This document shows, piece after piece, positions 61,391-64,000 of a stretch of DNA of 64,000 nt. The position numbers and the translations under genes are program-made. The notes below the pieces were generated by a model. It was not told where the DNA came from. It did no database searches and saw nothing but the letters and a program-made list of their open reading frames with translations. How positions within the stretch are numbered: the first letter of the stretch is position 1; the number at the start of each line of letters is the position of its first letter. This stretch comes from Rhynchopus euleeides. Its lineage: Eukaryota; Euglenozoa; Diplonemea; Diplonemida; Diplonemidae. Where the stretch lies: the NCBI GenBank assembly GCA_963210315.1, contig OY723256.1:1922001-1986000 (forward strand), given 5' to 3'.

Positions 61391-61683
61391 CAGATTTTCC
61401 AGAATTCTGACAGAATTTCTCAGAATTTTCCAGATTTCTCAGATTTTCCAGAATTCTGAGAAATCTGGAAAAATCTGGAAAAATCTGTCCAGAATCTGGC
61501 CAGATTTTTTCCAGAATTCTCAGATTTTTCCAGATTTCTCAGAATTTCCAGAATTCTGAAAAATCTGGAAAAATCTGTCCAGAATCTGGACAGATTTTCT
61601 CAGATTTTGAAAATTCTGAAAAATCTGGAATCCCCAGAATCTGCCAGAATCTGTGAAATTCTGGCAGAAATCTGTCAAACCAT
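61391..61683. repeat. CAGAATTCTG / AAATCTGGAAAAATC array, segment 2
   Basis: About 290 bp of words on both strands (TTCCAGAATTCTGACAG, GAAAAATCTGTCCAGAATC) that form many imperfect stems. Confidence 0.8.
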
Positions 61684-61752
61684 GATATACGTATATATAC
61701 GCCATGTATATATACGTATATATACGTTCAAGATCCGGATATACGTCGTATA
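61684..61752. repeat. CGTATATATACG cluster, copy 2
   Basis: ATACGTATATATACGCC then GTATATATACGTTC and ATCCGGATATACGTCG, in the same order as at 57483. Confidence 0.8.
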
Positions 61753-62987
61753 GCACATCACTGCCCCCCCCCCCCCCCCACCCGTTGGCGACCCCCGTTA
61801 CGAAGGCCACCCCACCCCCCACAACTTTTTGGGGGAACATTCCGTGCCTTTGCAGCTCCCCACTCCCTCCCCGACACATAGCCGTAACACTCCATGTGAC
61901 GTGTGGCGCACACAACGGGGACGGCAATTACACAGGGGCGGTGACTCTGCTATCGCTCACCACCCCCCCCCCTCCTCCTCCTCCTCTTCTTCTTCTTCTC
62001 TCTTCTCCGGGAAAGCAACTCTGCTGCCGTGGGTGAGGGCCAGGGTCTGGTTATGAAAGATACACGTGATGCTAGCAAGTCACGCTGCAGCACGTTGTCT
62101 GTTGAAATGGAAATGACCCGGGGGTAGGGTGGACGCAGCCCAGGTTCGAACTCAGGACGATATCCCCCCCCGCCCCACTCTCTCCTCGCAGAGAGATGCC
62201 TTCATGTTATCTTGACGATTCTGCCAGATCCGCTCTGCTGTACGGCCGGCCACCGGGGGGTCAAGTAACGCTCCCGCTTCACTGAAGCACCCCCACACGC
62301 CTGGCTCTGCTCCCAAGAGTTACCGAGCAAGGGCCCCGCAGGATGCGACAGGACGATGTGGGGGGTTTCCCTCCCACCGCATCGCCCCCGTTCGAAAAGT
62401 GGTCAAAAAGTCGATTGCACCCCGGGGGGGAAAGTAAACTGTTTCCCCCGGGATAGACCGCGTGGTTTGTTGTGGTGTTCGCTTCTGTCCGTGCCGCCCC
62501 CCGCACCCCCCCCCCCCTCCCAGGCTCGAACGCTCGAAAGCGTCTCGGAGTGATTCCAACGTGCACGTCGTGGTGCCCTCGCCCCACCCCCACCCCCCCT
62601 CCTCCTCAGCCCCCACGCACATTCATTTCTTAGTAGAACAGCGAGCTGTTCGCAACCCTGGGAGGCCCGCGATGTTCCCCCGCCCCGCCCGGGCGGGGTC
62701 ACGGTGCTGCCGGAGTGTGTATGTTCGCCGTGGCTGGTGTAAACTACGAAGTTCTCAGAACACAACAATTCCAAGTTTTTTTCAGCGCCATCGAACTCCG
62801 TTTTGTCAGCACAGGCCCTCCCCACACACACACACCCTCCTCACTCCACCCCGAAACAGAGACTTCCTTCAGGATATTTAACGGCACACCTCGCCACGCG
62901 TGCCGGGTGGTGGAGTGGGTCGTGAGTTTCCAGCCCCCAACGCGCCCTACCCCCCACCCCCCAACACGGGTGCCGTGACGGGAAGCA

Positions 62988-63392
62988 ATGGGAGAGCTCA
63001 ATGAGGAGGAGCGTGCTGCTCTTGTGATTCAATGCGCGGCACGGAAGCACCACGCGCGGCGTGAGATGGAGGTGAAGAGGCGCACCAAGCAGGAGGAGGA
63101 GGACAAGTGGTTTGAACAGGAGGACATGGAGTTCCGGAATAAGTGCGCCGTGAAGATCCAGCAGCTCTTCCTGCAGAAGCTGGCACGGCGGTGGCGCCGC
63201 ACGGCCCGCAGGCGCTCCATGCAGGCGGCTGCAGGCGAAGAGAAGGCGCCTGTGCCGTACCCCGCATCTCTTTACACGCCGAGGGGGACGACACTGCTCG
63301 AATCTGCGCCTGCTCCCAGCTCGCCCTACCCGATGTGCCTCTACGCGGCACCTGCCCCCGTGCCCCCCATTCCCGGGCTGCCCGGGAGGTGA
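62988..63392 (+). CDS. Small protein with two IQ motifs, probable calmodulin-binding
   Basis: 134 residues. Two IQ-like motifs: ALVIQCAARKHHARRE (about 11-26) and AVKIQQLFLQKLARRWRR (about 54-71), joined by a charged helix (KRRTKQEEEDKWFEQEDM). IQ motifs bind calmodulin or related light chains. The C-terminal half is Pro/Ala-rich and disordered with short YP and PP repeats. In flagellates such proteins are often cytoskeletal or flagellar, but no such location is shown here. The start follows a C-rich leader; there are no in-frame upstream ATGs. Confidence 0.8.
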   Translation: MGELNEEERAALVIQCAARKHHARREMEVKRRTKQEEEDKWFEQEDMEFRNKCAVKIQQLFLQKLARRWRRTARRRSMQAAAGEEKAPVPYPASLYTPRGTTLLESAPAPSSPYPMCLYAAPAPVPPIPGLPGR

Positions 63393-64000
63393 TATACCGC
63401 GGGGGGGGTGTTTTATTGAAATATCGACGGTGTGTGTGCCACAGGAGACAGAGGCAGCATCGTGGTTGGGTTCGCTCGGGGGGGAGTGACAAGAAAAAGT
63501 GTTTTTGGATGGCTATGTGTGTACGTGTGTGTGGGAGAGAGTTCCACCGCACACCAAAGAGCAGGGTGTGCTACGCAGTGCTGAAGGTTTCATTCACGTG
63601 TGACAGTGGAGAGGCGGCATCAGGGTGTTCGCTCGGTGGCCGACCCTACGCTAAACAAAACAAAAAAAGGCTCGCATGTGTGTGTCATGGGCTGGGTTGC
63701 AGGGATGTATGTGACATGTGTATAGGCCAATGACGGCGGATCAAAGTCGGTTTTGATTGCCATCTGCGATATGGGGTGTGAGGGGTGGGGTGGGGGTGGC
63801 CGGTGCTGCCGCATTTTTTTTTAACTTCGTTCCCGTCCCCCCACGTTGTGCGCTACGTCGTTGTAGCGTTGGCTCACTCGTGTGCTTCTTTCCGGGGTCG
63901 GGTCAGGGATAGTGCCCTGTGTGGTGCCGTTTTTTCCCGCAGAGCGGGTGGGTTGCCGTGCGTCGACACGGAGACACCTCCCCATTAAAAGCCAAAGTTT
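63393..64000. other. 3' flank of the IQ gene, to window end
   Basis: It contains the motif GTTCGCTCGGTG at 63627-63638 and a near copy GTTCGCTCGGG at about 63469. From 63813 a T run and C-rich sequence could be the leader of a gene beyond the window. Confidence 0.4.

Larger units (their letters stand above)
56992..62987. other. 6-kb gene-poor region with palindromic repeats
   Basis: Lower GC than its neighbours. It holds CGTATATATACG clusters, CAGAATTCTG arrays, a MITE (59905-60011), the inverted dispersed repeat (60890-60973) and two copies of the 'head' repeat. Two similar stretches near 58570 and 59105 (a TTTTGGAAAGG or TTTTGAAAGG word followed by a TGACCA word) may be diverged tandem copies. 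Several frames of 80-150 codons have no recognisable domain and could be decayed mobile-element sequence. Confidence 0.5.

Noticed and set aside
62125..62160. Possible tRNA T-arm (GGTTCGAACTC)
   Set aside because: The flanking bases do not form a T stem, and no acceptor or anticodon stem is visible on either strand.

Overview
This is a GC-rich nuclear window from a eukaryotic protist. The best fit is Euglenozoa, and within it a diplonemid-like organism; that assignment is inference. Three things point there. First, two single-pass receptors carry class III adenylyl cyclase domains of the type expanded in kinetoplastids and relatives. Second, all nineteen gene models lie on the + strand, many with a pyrimidine tract and an AG a few bases to a few dozen bases before the ATG, as expected of polycistronic transcription with spliced-leader trans-splicing. 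Third, an 18S rRNA fragment at 21.9-22.4 kb reads like euglenozoan SSU rRNA. Kinetoplastids have almost no cis-introns, whereas at least ten are visible here, nearly all starting GTATG, which favours a diplonemid over a trypanosomatid.

Layout. 0-8 kb: a receptor adenylyl cyclase (5' end outside the window) and a large multispanning class-3 lipase. 8-14.5 kb: a gene-free block of foldback-type repeats, with two arrays of GTCGAC/TATAATAGTC palindromes flanking nested palindromic elements. 14.5-24.5 kb: a secreted astacin-like metalloprotease, a second receptor cyclase with a 5'-nucleotidase-like ectodomain whose 3' end runs into the 18S fragment, and an unidentified nuclear-looking protein. 25.6-35.4 kb: the most gene-dense part, with a HINT-type HIT hydrolase, an RmlD-like reductase, a membrane-anchored prolyl 4-hydroxylase interrupted by a non-canonical intron or insertion, a PB1/Cys-His repeat/UBA protein resembling an autophagy receptor, a small acidic protein and a CCCH zinc-finger protein. 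35.4-45.5 kb: a repeat-rich block bounded by TTAA-ended inverted repeats, with a CCCCT tract, a 1.6-kb 41-bp minisatellite and one unassigned ORF. 45.5-57 kb: several small intron-containing genes (two-part membrane protein, anchored parvulin, DSS1/Sem1 proteasome subunit, coiled-coil protein) and a secreted GH3 glycosidase. 57-63 kb: gene-poor, with CGTATATATACG clusters and CAGAATTCTG palindrome arrays. A two-IQ-motif protein closes the window.

The genes do not form a metabolic operon. Shared themes are surface signalling (two cyclases), secretion and extracellular digestion (astacin, GH3, P4H) and protein quality control (UBA receptor, DSS1, parvulin). The most unusual items are the nucleotidase-cyclase chimera ending in rRNA sequence, the hairpin-flanked intron in the hydroxylase, and a modular repeat family in which the same roughly 110-bp head precedes different palindromic arrays.
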